The notes beneath the pieces are model-generated. The model was given only the letters and a program-made list of their open reading frames with translations, did no database searches and was not told where the DNA came from. The translations under genes were made by a program, and so were the position numbers. From positions 1 through 6,932 of the forward strand of contig JAOZVK010000309.1 in the NCBI GenBank assembly GCA_029938185.1: a stretch of 6,932 bases of DNA, given 5' to 3'. Of the stretch, positions 1 to 6,176 are shown in pieces. Numbering within the stretch: the stretch's first letter is position 1; the number at the start of each line of letters is the position of its first letter. The stretch comes from Bacteroidales bacterium. GTDB lineage: Bacteria > Bacteroidota > Bacteroidia > Bacteroidales > JAOZVK01.

Positions 1-48
1 CCGTTTATTATATATCTTGCGTAAGCAACATTAAATAGGTCGAAGACC
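1..48 (+). repeat. Tail of a third copy of the 104-bp repeat plus hairpin module
   Basis: The window opens with ccgtttattatata, which matches the last bases of the 104-bp repeat seen at 1609-1712 (ccgtttatagtata). It is followed by the same downstream module found after that copy: GCGTAAGC, a short spacer with TTAA, then AGGTCGAAGACC. This is therefore very probably the right end of another copy whose body lies outside the window. Within it, TTGC-GTAA-GCAA (18-29) and AGGTC-GAA-GACCT (37-49) can each form a small hairpin. Confidence 0.7.
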
Positions 49-71
49 TTACATATAAGAGTCGAAGCTCT
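37..71. repeat. Two adjacent short hairpin repeats (GGTCGAAGACC type)
   Basis: AGGTC-GAA-GACCT at 37-49 is a perfect 5-bp stem with a GAA loop, and AGAGTCGAAGCTCT at 58-71 is a diverged version with a 4-bp AGAG/CTCT stem around the same CGAAG core. The first form recurs at 1735-1745 and 2585-2597. On the minus strand both lie downstream of the protease stop codon (189), so they could act as a weak transcript end, but no T-run follows. The rest of 72-188 shows no gene and no clear structure. Confidence 0.55.
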
Positions 72-188
72 GAAATATCGCAACAAATTAATCCCACAAA
101 TATAGTTCGTCATAATCGACATTGTATTTTTAAAAAATATTATGATGCTACGCAGCTTGATTTTTTGGGTGCGAAAGCGGATAGTTAC

Positions 189-1562
189 TTATTTTTTAAT
201 AGTAACAATAATTTTATAATCAGCTATATTTGGACTTGCAATTTTATTTGTTTTATTCACTTTTATATAATACCAACCACGAACCAAATTTGAGGCACGC
301 ATAGTTACTTTTGTACTGCTACCTGCTTTTGATTGAGTAATCAAGTTCCCATTTTGATCATATAGAAACATCTCTATATTTGATTTTGCAAACTTACCAT
401 CATCTGTCGTAATAACAATTTTATCTTTATTTGTCGAATTAAGTTTAAATTTCAACCAATCAATATCTTTATCTGTTTCTTTTTTATTTTTACCTTTATA
501 TATTTTATGAAAGGTATGGTATTGTTGGTTATTTAGACTTATCATACTTGCCATTTTCATTGTATTGTCAGGTTCGTAAACATCAAAGTTATACTGACGT
601 TTATAAGCTTTACCTTTTTTACAATTTGTACTCCAAGCACATTTATTTTTATTTCTCGAAGCAGTATACAACATTACAGCAATTTGCCCTTTGGTAAAAG
701 TAGTTCTACATTTCCTATAGGCTGGATATGACATTATATTGTTTACACTTGATTTATAATTATCACCCCATTTGTCTTTTAAATTTGCCCCAGTAAATGT
801 ACAATTACTACTAACATATTTTGACAGCTTAGGTTCTGCATGAGTATCACAAAGTGCATCGCCGTTTGTTTCACAAATAAGCTCCGATTTTATTAACCCT
901 TTAAATTTTCTTGTTCTACTAACTGCCTCTTGTTTACCTTTTCGTTTCTTGTAATTTCTGTGTGGGTGAAGCAATCCAAAATAATGCCCAATTTCGTGAG
1001 TTAATGATGTTTTTGATTGTTCACTTTGTAATATTACAGCTTTTGTTACAGTATTGTATGTTCCTCTAATATTTGTTCTTCTTCTAAGTTTTCGTTTTCG
1101 TAACATATCGGTTATATGTACATTAATACAACCTTTTGATTTTCTGAATATTGTCAGCATTGGAGCTTCAACATAATATCCAAGTTTGCTTCGTTTATCC
1201 TTATTAATATACTTAATACCTGACACATAATATACAATACCAGTTTTATTAGATATATTATAATAGTTTAAATCATTCATTAGTCTCTTGATTCCGAGTT
1301 CGTTTACACCTCCTGTTTTATTTTTTTTTCGGTATATCCAAAATTTTATTGGAACTCTATATAAAATATTATTTTTAGTTTCGTTATAATATCCTTTTTC
1401 AGCCAAATATTTATACAAAAATTCATTATTTCCATACCATGGCAATTTTTGTAATTCCCTATCAGACAGCTCCTTTGAAACACATTCTTCATCGTCTTTA
1501 AATTGTGCAAAAGTTGCAGTATATAACGATAAAAACAATATTAATAATAATTTAGTTTTCAT
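189..1562 (-). CDS. Secreted M43-family (cytophagalysin/pappalysin-like) zinc metalloprotease with C-terminal PPC-like domain
   Basis: This is a predicted extracellular metzincin endopeptidase. Residues 1-19 form a clear signal peptide (MKTK, then a hydrophobic run, with likely cleavage at TFA|Q). The zinc site HEIGHYFGLLH lies at 189-199: H189, H193 and H199 as ligands, E190 as catalytic base. Downstream, GDALCDTHAEP (234-244) resembles the GDxVxDTPAE element of M43 enzymes, with His in place of the usual Pro. NNIMSYP (274-280) is the Met-turn around M277, followed by the family-typical FTKGQ (289-293). Residues about 328-457 (YEPDN, DIDWLKF, FLYDQNG) look like a bacterial pre-peptidase C-terminal (PPC) beta-domain. 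Basic stretches (155-162 and 201-221) are unusually K/R-rich, and the latter looks like an insert after the zinc site. I see no obvious type IX secretion sorting domain. The start is fixed by the signal peptide. The gene stands alone, with 166 bases to the neighbour. Substrate is unknown. Confidence 0.9.
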   Translation of the reverse strand: MKTKLLLILFLSLYTATFAQFKDDEECVSKELSDRELQKLPWYGNNEFLYKYLAEKGYYNETKNNILYRVPIKFWIYRKKNKTGGVNELGIKRLMNDLNYYNISNKTGIVYYVSGIKYINKDKRSKLGYYVEAPMLTIFRKSKGCINVHITDMLRKRKLRRRTNIRGTYNTVTKAVILQSEQSKTSLTHEIGHYFGLLHPHRNYKKRKGKQEAVSRTRKFKGLIKSELICETNGDALCDTHAEPKLSKYVSSNCTFTGANLKDKWGDNYKSSVNNIMSYPAYRKCRTTFTKGQIAVMLYTASRNKNKCAWSTNCKKGKAYKRQYNFDVYEPDNTMKMASMISLNNQQYHTFHKIYKGKNKKETDKDIDWLKFKLNSTNKDKIVITTDDGKFAKSNIEMFLYDQNGNLITQSKAGSSTKVTMRASNLVRGWYYIKVNKTNKIASPNIADYKIIVTIKK

Positions 1563-1608
1563 TTATAATAATTTAGTTAATATATAGATATTTATACAAT
1601 TAGTGTAT

Positions 1609-1712
1609 TATACTTTAAATGGTACAATTATTCAATGATACAATGGTACAATACTTTTGTTAATAATTACTACCAGTTTGTTAATGTTAAAACTATAACC
1701 GTTTATAGTATA
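1609..1712. repeat. 104-bp direct repeat, copy A
   Basis: This copy aligns without gaps to 2623-2726, with 9 mismatches by hand count (about 91% identity). It lies 46 bases upstream of the protease start codon on the minus strand, so it probably overlaps that promoter region. Bases 1619-1650 are four tandem octamers (ATGGTACA, ATTATTCA, ATGATACA, ATGGTACA). On the plus strand TACTTTTG (1652-1659) matches the Bacteroidetes -7 box, but it points into the 3' end of the sirtuin gene and is lost in copy B, so I do not call it a promoter. Confidence 0.9.
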
Positions 1713-1745
1713 AGACTGCGTAAGCTGTTTAAGAGGTCGAAGACC
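1713..1745 (+). repeat. GCGTAAGC / GGTCGAAGACC hairpin module overlapping the sirtuin 3' end
   Basis: Directly after copy A, the segment GCGTAAGC, a spacer with TTAA and AGGTCGAAGACC repeat what is seen at 20-48. GGTC-GAA-GACC (1735-1745) is a perfect 4-bp stem. Read on the minus strand, it encodes the last sirtuin residues (WSSTS) and leads into the TAA stop at 1729-1731, so the repeat appears to have supplied the present C-terminus of that protein. Confidence 0.75.
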
Positions 1746-2571
1746 ATAATTCATAGATTTTTTTTACACCTTCGGCAGCACCTAATGGAATTGAAATATT
1801 TCCCTTAGGAACATCATAATCTCTTGGATTAATTCTAATTAATATAGAATTATTGTTTCTTGCTATATGTTGAGATTTATGTCTTACTGAAGGAACATAC
1901 TTGCCTGCACCCATTTCGATAATTGCAAGCCTATAATTTTTTATTGATTCAAGCCATTCAGACAATCTATTCGCCTGATTAGTTGTCCTATCAGAAAGCC
2001 ATGCCCAATCGCCAAACATAAGAATATTAGGTCGGGCAACTGCTCCACAAGTTGGGCATTCAGGGAATGGGGCTTGGGCTTCAAATACTTTTTCGTTTAC
2101 TTTTACCTCAATATCATTGGCTGCCCATATGTTTCCAGTACATGGCACAGAACACTGAAAATGATGAATAGAACCATGACATTCTTCTATTAATTCATCA
2201 TTGTAACCAGCTTTTTGAAATTGTCCATCAACATTAGATGTAAATACAAAATAATCTCCTATTTTTGATTTTCCTATTTCAAGAAGTTGATGAAATCCTT
2301 TGTGTGGAATAGTTTTACGATAAAGATTTAATCTGTGTCCATAAAATGCCCATGCTATTTTGGGGTCATCCTGAAACCAAATAGGATTAGCCATTTCAGA
2401 AAATGACTTACCAAGTTTAGCTATTGGTGGGTATGCTTTCCAAAAACCAGAATTTCCTCTAAAATCTGGAAGCCCTGAATCAACTCCAATACCAGCACCT
2501 GCATTTATTAATATTGCATCGGCTTTTGAAATCTCCTGAGCAGCAAGTTTTATATTTTTGTCTATATCCAT
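1729..2571 (-). CDS. Sir2-family NAD-dependent protein deacylase (sirtuin)
   Basis: This is a predicted cytoplasmic enzyme that removes acyl groups from lysine using NAD, releasing nicotinamide and O-acyl-ADP-ribose. The Rossmann NAD site GAGIGVDSGLPDFRG is at 25-39, TSNVDGQ (111-117) carries the conserved Asn113 and Asp115, and the catalytic His is H132 in CHGS. A zinc-binding module has C140/C144 and C172/C175; the first pair is spaced CxxxC rather than the usual CxxC. PNILMFGD (181-188) and INP (247-249) complete the core. FYGHR (76-80) aligns with the Tyr-x-x-Arg pair that marks acidic-acyl (succinyl/malonyl) sirtuins such as SIRT5 and CobB, so activity may not be limited to acetyl groups (inference). 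Length (280 aa) is normal for bacterial sirtuins with a slightly long N-terminal half. The final residues come from a hairpin repeat. The gene is flanked by 104-bp direct repeats. The ATG gives a standard N-terminus about 24 residues before the NAD motif. Confidence 0.93.
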   Translation of the reverse strand: MDIDKNIKLAAQEISKADAILINAGAGIGVDSGLPDFRGNSGFWKAYPPIAKLGKSFSEMANPIWFQDDPKIAWAFYGHRLNLYRKTIPHKGFHQLLEIGKSKIGDYFVFTSNVDGQFQKAGYNDELIEECHGSIHHFQCSVPCTGNIWAANDIEVKVNEKVFEAQAPFPECPTCGAVARPNILMFGDWAWLSDRTTNQANRLSEWLESIKNYRLAIIEMGAGKYVPSVRHKSQHIARNNNSILIRINPRDYDVPKGNISIPLGAAEGVKKIYELWSSTS

Positions 2572-2584
2572 AATTAGAATTTTA

Positions 2585-2597
2585 AGGTCTTCGACCT
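2585..2597. repeat. GGTCTTCGACC hairpin just upstream of the sirtuin start
   Basis: AGGTC-TTC-GACCT is the same 13-bp element as at 37-49, in opposite orientation as judged by its loop. It lies 13 bases upstream of the sirtuin ATG (2571, minus strand), where ribosomes would load. It could therefore influence translation, though nothing here proves it. Confidence 0.6.
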
Positions 2598-2622
2598 ATT
2601 TATTGTCTGTGCATTTTATTAA

Positions 2623-2726
2623 TATACTTTAAATGGTACAATTATTCAATGATACAATGGTACAATACTTTGATTAATAATTGATAACAGTTTGTTAATG
2701 TTTAAATTATGACCGTTTAGAGTATA
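2623..2726. repeat. 104-bp direct repeat, copy B
   Basis: This is the same-orientation partner of 1609-1712. The first 49 bases are identical in both copies and the nine differences cluster in the right half. It begins 51 bases upstream of the sirtuin start, nearly the same distance as copy A from the protease start. The four tandem octamers are at 2633-2664. Unlike copies 0 and A, it is not followed by the GCGTAAGC/GGTCGAAGACC module. Confidence 0.9.
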
Positions 2727-2823
2727 TGCAATTTAATATAATATAAATATCGAAAAAAAAATTGTTAGATTACTTATGTGTTTTTATAAAGGGATTCCTA
2801 AATTTAATCATTTTTTTCAGATT

Positions 2824-2840
2824 ACACAAAAAGTTTGTGT
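2824..2840. terminator. Hairpin downstream of the epimerase-like gene
   Basis: ACACAAA (2824-2830), AAG, TTTGTGT (2834-2840) is a perfect 7-bp stem with a 3-base loop, 25 bases beyond the stop of the minus-strand epimerase-like gene. The run of T lies on the plus-strand side (2840-2843), not after the stem on the minus strand. A classical intrinsic terminator for that gene is therefore doubtful, and it may only stabilise the transcript end. The rest of 2727-2865 is plain AT-rich sequence. Confidence 0.35.
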
Positions 2841-2865
2841 TTTAATAAAAAAATAACATATTATA

Positions 2866-3879
2866 CTACACTTTCATATCATTGATAAAAAATTTACATG
2901 TTTGTTTAATAGATTCATCTACTGTCAAAAATTTGTAATCAAGTTTATCAACCACTTTATTATTTTTATAAAATGATTTTTCAAATGCAGATTTAGCATT
3001 TTCTTTTGTAATTAATAATTTAACTCCAAATATTTTTTTGGCAATCAAATTTAATCTCCATAGTAAAGACAACATAAGTGGCGATGCTTTCTTTGATGCT
3101 CTTTTTTTTCCAAGTTCGTCAGCTATTTTTTCAAAAACAGTTTTAAAACTTCTATTCTCAGACGAAACTATATATCTTTCATTTGAGATATTGCTATTAG
3201 TCAATTTAATCATTATTGAAACAACATCTTTTACATCAACAAATCCATTTATTCCATTTGTATAATATTTTATTCCTTTCCAAACAGTATATATTAGACT
3301 CGCGCTACTATTTTTCCAATCGCCTGGACCAATAATGATTGATGGGTTAATAATGACAGCATTAAGCCCCTCATTTATTCCTCGCCAAACTTCAAGTTCC
3401 GATTCAAACTTACTTATAGCATAGCCTGAATATTCTTTACTTGGATTCCTTTTGGTTTCTTCGCTTATATGTTTTCCATCAATTTCAAATCCAAGTGCAG
3501 CTATTGAGCTTACGTGGCAAAGTTTTTTTATTTTATTTTCAATTGATGCGTTTACAACATTAGCAGTCCCTTGAGTGTTGTTTTTCACCATTTTATTTTT
3601 CATTGCAGGATTAAATGAAATCATTGCTGCCGAATGATAAACAACATCTATATTTTCCATTGATTTATATACTGAGTCATAATCCAAAATATCTGCTTCA
3701 ACCCATTCAATTTCTGCAAACATTTTCTCTGCATTATCAGTATAATACTTAAATATTTTTAAAACTCTATCTATCTTACTTGATTTGCGTCTAATGGCTC
3801 TTACCTTTTCTCCTTTTTCTATTAAGCTGTATATTAGGTGAGTACCTAATAGACCTGTTCCTCCTGTTACTAAAATCAT
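2866..3879 (-). CDS. Extended-SDR NAD(P)-dependent epimerase/dehydratase (reductase-like) family protein
   Basis: This is a soluble Rossmann-fold oxidoreductase of the extended short-chain dehydrogenase group. The N-terminal cofactor motif TGGTGLLG is at 5-12. Basic residues after the second strand (VRAIRR, 26-31) hint at NADP rather than NAD. EADILDY (61-67) is the usual adenine-contact segment, and YHSAA (81-85) matches the conserved strand-4 motif. The catalytic set is Ser124/125 (HVSS), Tyr153 and Lys157 (YAISK). INPSIIIGPGDW (177-188) follows, as in dihydroflavonol-4-reductase/UDP-sugar-epimerase-like proteins. Length (337 aa) is normal. The ATG directly precedes the first strand, so the start is well set. 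The substrate cannot be read from sequence: sugar nucleotides, sterol-like ketones or flavonol-like ketones are possible for relatives. Its neighbours (sirtuin, prs) give no pathway clue, and it is probably monocistronic, divergent from prs. Confidence 0.9.
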   Translation of the reverse strand: MILVTGGTGLLGTHLIYSLIEKGEKVRAIRRKSSKIDRVLKIFKYYTDNAEKMFAEIEWVEADILDYDSVYKSMENIDVVYHSAAMISFNPAMKNKMVKNNTQGTANVVNASIENKIKKLCHVSSIAALGFEIDGKHISEETKRNPSKEYSGYAISKFESELEVWRGINEGLNAVIINPSIIIGPGDWKNSSASLIYTVWKGIKYYTNGINGFVDVKDVVSIMIKLTNSNISNERYIVSSENRSFKTVFEKIADELGKKRASKKASPLMLSLLWRLNLIAKKIFGVKLLITKENAKSAFEKSFYKNNKVVDKLDYKFLTVDESIKQTCKFFINDMKV

Positions 3880-4032
3880 TTTTTAATTGAGTTCGTTAAT
3901 TGTAATATTTTTTATTTTTATGTTGTTATTGTATGGTATAATTATAATAAATTTAACTAAGTTATTGAATATATGCTTTTTATAAAAACACATGAAAAAA
4001 ATTTGCAAATATTTATAACTTTTTTTAAAGCA

Positions 4033-4040
4033 CAAAGTTA
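4033..4040 (-). promoter_or_regulatory. Candidate -7 box for the epimerase-like gene
   Basis: On the minus strand this reads TAACTTTG, matching the Bacteroidetes -7 consensus TAnnTTTG, about 154 bases upstream of the start at 3879. No clear TTG -33 element sits at the expected distance. It also overlaps an AT-rich imperfect dyad (ATAACTTT 4015-4022 / AAAGTTAT 4034-4041). In such AT-rich sequence a chance match is possible. Confidence 0.25.
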
Positions 4041-4162
4041 TTAAAAAATATATAAAAACAGATTTAAGCTGAATAATTCACAAATTTTCTATTCCAATGC
4101 TTAACTATCTGTATATTTGAACGTCAACGATTTATAAATAATTGAATTTTAAGGTATAAACC

Positions 4163-4218
4163 AATTCGTAATCCATAATTCATAATTCGTAATTCGTAAT
4201 TCGTAATTCATAATTCGT
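4163..4218. repeat. Eight-unit heptamer tandem repeat (AATTCGT/AATTCAT)
   Basis: Eight uninterrupted 7-bp units run head to tail: AATTCGT, AATCCAT, AATTCAT, AATTCGT three times, AATTCAT, AATTCGT. It lies in the 456-base gap between the divergent epimerase-like gene and prs, 117 bases upstream of the prs start. Apart from this array and the two candidate promoter boxes, the gap (3880-4335) holds only AT-rich sequence, with no ORF that looks real. Copy number could vary by slippage. Confidence 0.9.
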
Positions 4219-4283
4219 AATATTAAATAGCTTGAATACCTTATATCTTTTGTTAAACATTTTTAGATTATAATTGTTTTTAA

Positions 4284-4291
4284 TAGTTTTG
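4284..4291 (+). promoter_or_regulatory. Candidate -7 box for prs
   Basis: TAGTTTTG matches the Bacteroidetes -7 consensus TAnnTTTG and lies 44 bases upstream of the prs ATG, a sensible leader length. I could not place a TTG -33 element at the usual 19-23 base spacing, so this rests on the -7 box and position alone. No Shine-Dalgarno precedes the ATG; the start has the A-rich context (taatataaa) common in this phylum. Confidence 0.4.
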
Positions 4292-4335
4292 CCACCTTAA
4301 TTTAATCTAAACATAATTAATCACATTAATATAAA

Positions 4336-5268
4336 ATGGATATCCCAATAAAACTATTTACAGGAACAAAAAGTCAGTACTTGTCACAAAAAATAGCAGA
4401 AAACTATGGAACAGAACTTGGCAGAAGTTCTGTTGCCCGTTTTAGCGATGGCGAATTTCAACCTTGTATTGAAGAAACTGTACGAGGTAACTATGTGTTT
4501 ATTATACAATCTACATTTATGCCAGTCGATAACTTAGTTGAACTATTATTATTGATTGATGCAGCAAGACGAGCATCGGCATATAAAATAGTTGCAGTAA
4601 TTCCGTATTTTGGATTTGCTCGACAAGATAGAAAAGACAAGCCCAGAGTATCAATTGGTGCAAAACTTATGGCTGATTTGCTATCGGCTGCTGGAGTATC
4701 AAGGGTAATGACTCTTGATTTACATGCTGATCAAATTCAAGGTTTTTTTGATGTACCAGTTGATCATTTGTATTCTTCTCCAATATTTATACCTCATATT
4801 AAAAACTTGAATTTAGAAAACCTTGTGATTGCATCGCCTGATACTGGAGGAACCAAAAGAGCAAATGCATATGCTAAATTTCTAAAAAGTCCAATGGTTA
4901 TTTGTCATAAATCAAGAGAAAAGGCAAACGTAATTGGTGAGATGAAAGTTATAGGTGATGTAAAAGGAAAAAATGTTGTAATTGTTGATGATATAATTGA
5001 TACAGCAGGAACAATTGTTACAGCAGCAAATAAAATGATTGAAAAAGGAGCTAAAAGTGTGCGAGTTATAGCAACACATCCTGTTTTATCGGGGGCAGCA
5101 ATAGAAAAAATAAAAAACTCGAAAATTAAAGAAATTATTGTTACAGACTCAATTCCATTAAAAGAAATATGCGAAAAAATTAAAGTTATTTCGGTTGCAA
5201 AAATGTTTGCTGATACAATAAAAAAAGTATATAATTATCAATCAATAAGCACTAATTTTTTATTCTAA
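4336..5268 (+). CDS. prs: Ribose-phosphate pyrophosphokinase (PRPP synthetase), class I
   Basis: The enzyme transfers pyrophosphate from ATP to ribose 5-phosphate to make PRPP, the precursor of purine, pyrimidine, NAD, histidine and tryptophan synthesis, in the cytoplasm. Two phosphoribosyltransferase-type domains are evident. FSDGE (36-40) is the conserved N-terminal ATP-site element, and PYFGFARQDRK (90-100) is the flexible catalytic loop. DLHADQIQGFFD (128-139) is the PRPP synthase signature with metal/ATP-binding H130. PDTGG (168-172) follows, and the catalytic region near K194/R194 sits in HKSREKAN (191-198). VVIVDDIIDTAGT (214-226) is the ribose-5-phosphate binding loop. Length (310 aa) is typical for class I enzymes. 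Here it stands alone: the rplY/pth genes that often follow prs in bacteria are absent, and the downstream sequence is repeats and a pseudogene. The final residues (after about 300) are divergent, as is common in this family. Confidence 0.97.
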   Translation: MDIPIKLFTGTKSQYLSQKIAENYGTELGRSSVARFSDGEFQPCIEETVRGNYVFIIQSTFMPVDNLVELLLLIDAARRASAYKIVAVIPYFGFARQDRKDKPRVSIGAKLMADLLSAAGVSRVMTLDLHADQIQGFFDVPVDHLYSSPIFIPHIKNLNLENLVIASPDTGGTKRANAYAKFLKSPMVICHKSREKANVIGEMKVIGDVKGKNVVIVDDIIDTAGTIVTAANKMIEKGAKSVRVIATHPVLSGAAIEKIKNSKIKEIIVTDSIPLKEICEKIKVISVAKMFADTIKKVYNYQSISTNFLF

Positions 5269-5311
5269 AGTTTTACGATATTTTTATTCGTACAATTGAT
5301 TATACCACAAC

Positions 5312-5333
5312 GGCTTACCATAATGTGTAAGCC
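5312..5333 (+). terminator. Hairpin downstream of prs
   Basis: GGCTTAC (5312-5318), an 8-base loop, then GTAAGCC (5327-5333) gives a perfect 7-bp stem 43 bases after the prs stop. A short T-run (5342-5346) follows about 8 bases later, farther than in a textbook intrinsic terminator. It may end the prs transcript or be another member of the palindromic repeats in this region. Confidence 0.5.
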
Positions 5334-5385
5334 ATATAGTGTTTTTATAAATTTCAGTTACTAATTCTACTTTACGAACTTAAAT

Positions 5386-5412
5386 AATGCTAAAAATAAG
5401 ATGTTTAGCATT
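5386..5412. terminator. Second hairpin in the prs downstream region
   Basis: AATGCTAAA (5386-5394) and TTTAGCATT (5404-5412) pair perfectly over 9 bp around a 9-base loop. It is followed by TTAATTTATTTT on the plus strand. It could be a transcription stop for prs or for minus-strand transcription arriving from the pseudogene. Confidence 0.4.
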
Positions 5413-5473
5413 TAATTTATTTTAGTTCAAAAAAATAGTTAGTATCTTGAATTTCTATTTCTCGAGTTTTTTT

Positions 5474-5513
5474 GCCCTGAATGGGCATAAGCATTAACAT
5501 GGGGCAACGCCAT
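5474..5513. repeat. Degenerate palindromic repeat (GCCCTGAATGGGC type)
   Basis: GCCC-TGAAT-GGGC (5474-5486) forms a 4-bp hairpin, and ATGGGGCAACGCCAT (5499-5513) is a damaged second palindrome with a GGC-AAC-GCC core. The pair resembles a palindromic repeat I recall as widespread in Bacteroidetes intergenic regions; this recollection was not checked by search. It abuts and truncates the aminotransferase remnant, supplying its last codons and stop. Confidence 0.6.
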
Positions 5514-6101
5514 TACTATCTGTATATAATTTTCTATAAGGACTATCCAATATTATTATTATATTATTTTTGTCAAGTAACTTTATTAACTCAATTATTT
5601 TTTTATCACCATATTTTATTCCTGTTGGATTGTTTGTATTACAAATTAGAGCTGCACAATTTGAATATAATTTAATATTTTTTATTATTGATTCAAACGA
5701 TGTATAAAAACCATATTTAGCATTATTGACTTTTAATATATTCATATAAGCTCCTCCAGTACAAATTTGGTAACCAATTTTATTTACATTAAGTATTTTG
5801 AAAACAGTAAATAAAGCTCCAGCTGCACCATTAGTAATATGAATATTAAGTAGTATAACAAAAGTTTCTCGAACTGTGCAATCAAAAGTCCATAAGGACG
5901 ACAACTATTGTTAAACCACGATGATAATCGTGGTATTAAAAGAACTTATGACATAAAGTCCCTCAAGGGACGAACTATTTTGCTCTATTCTCACAACTTA
6001 TCGTTGTGGGTTTAATAGTTCGTCCTATCGGACTTTTGATTGCACAGGTTGATTTTTTTTAATTCTTCGGTAATTTCTATTATTTTTGAGTATTTTATTT
6101 T
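5494..6101 (-). pseudogene. Broken PLP-dependent aminotransferase (fold type I, class I/II) remnant
   Basis: The readable part (5494-5904, 136 codons) carries hallmarks of aspartate-aminotransferase-like enzymes. NGAAGAL (25-31) is the PLP-phosphate loop region, NTNNPTG (89-95) has the conserved Asn that stacks beside PLP, and ILDSPYRKLYTD (118-129) corresponds to the DEPYR motif with D120 and Y123. The Schiff-base lysine and the whole C-terminal half (roughly 200 residues or more) are missing. Its first 10 or 11 codons and last 4 are not aminotransferase but come from flanking palindromic repeats. Beyond the right repeat cluster, the minus-strand frame at 6048-6101 reads KYSKIIEITEELKKIN, which fits the N-terminal helix of such enzymes. 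It is preceded by an in-frame stop (6102-6104), and about 60 codons appear lost at the junction. No active product is expected; the original substrate cannot be told. Confidence 0.75.
5874..6047. repeat. 174-bp cluster of palindromic units with perfect 18-bp inverted ends
   Basis: The ends CTGTGCAATCAAAAGTCC (5874-5891) and its exact reverse complement (6030-6047) bound the element. The similarity continues inward (GGACG, AACTATT, AAACC) for about 40 bases per arm. A third unit of the same kind, AAAGTCCCTCAAGGGACGAACTATT (5956-5979 region), lies in the middle in the left-arm orientation. Extra hairpins are CCACGAT-GATA-ATCGTGG (5916-5933) and CACAAC-TTATC-GTTGTG (5992-6008). The unit resembles REP-like repeats of Bacteroidetes. 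There is no transposase; if mobile, it would need one in trans. It interrupts the aminotransferase remnant. Confidence 0.85.
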
Positions 6102-6176
6102 TCATGATTTTTTTTTATTAAGCGATTTATGTTGTATTAGTTACAATACTAAGTTAATAGCATGTAAACCAATAAA

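Noticed and set aside
1652..1659. Plus-strand TACTTTTG promoter in copy A
   Set aside because: It points into the 3' end of the minus-strand sirtuin gene, and the match is lost in copy B.
3038..3265. 75-codon plus-strand open frame
   Set aside because: It lies wholly within the well-supported epimerase-like gene on the other strand and has no recognisable motif.
5481..5675. 64-codon plus-strand open frame
   Set aside because: It is the antisense of the aminotransferase remnant and its palindromic repeat; hydrophobic composition reflects AT-rich antisense.
5874..6047. CRISPR array
   Set aside because: Repeated units are inverted and palindromic with irregular spacing, with no regular direct repeat-spacer pattern.
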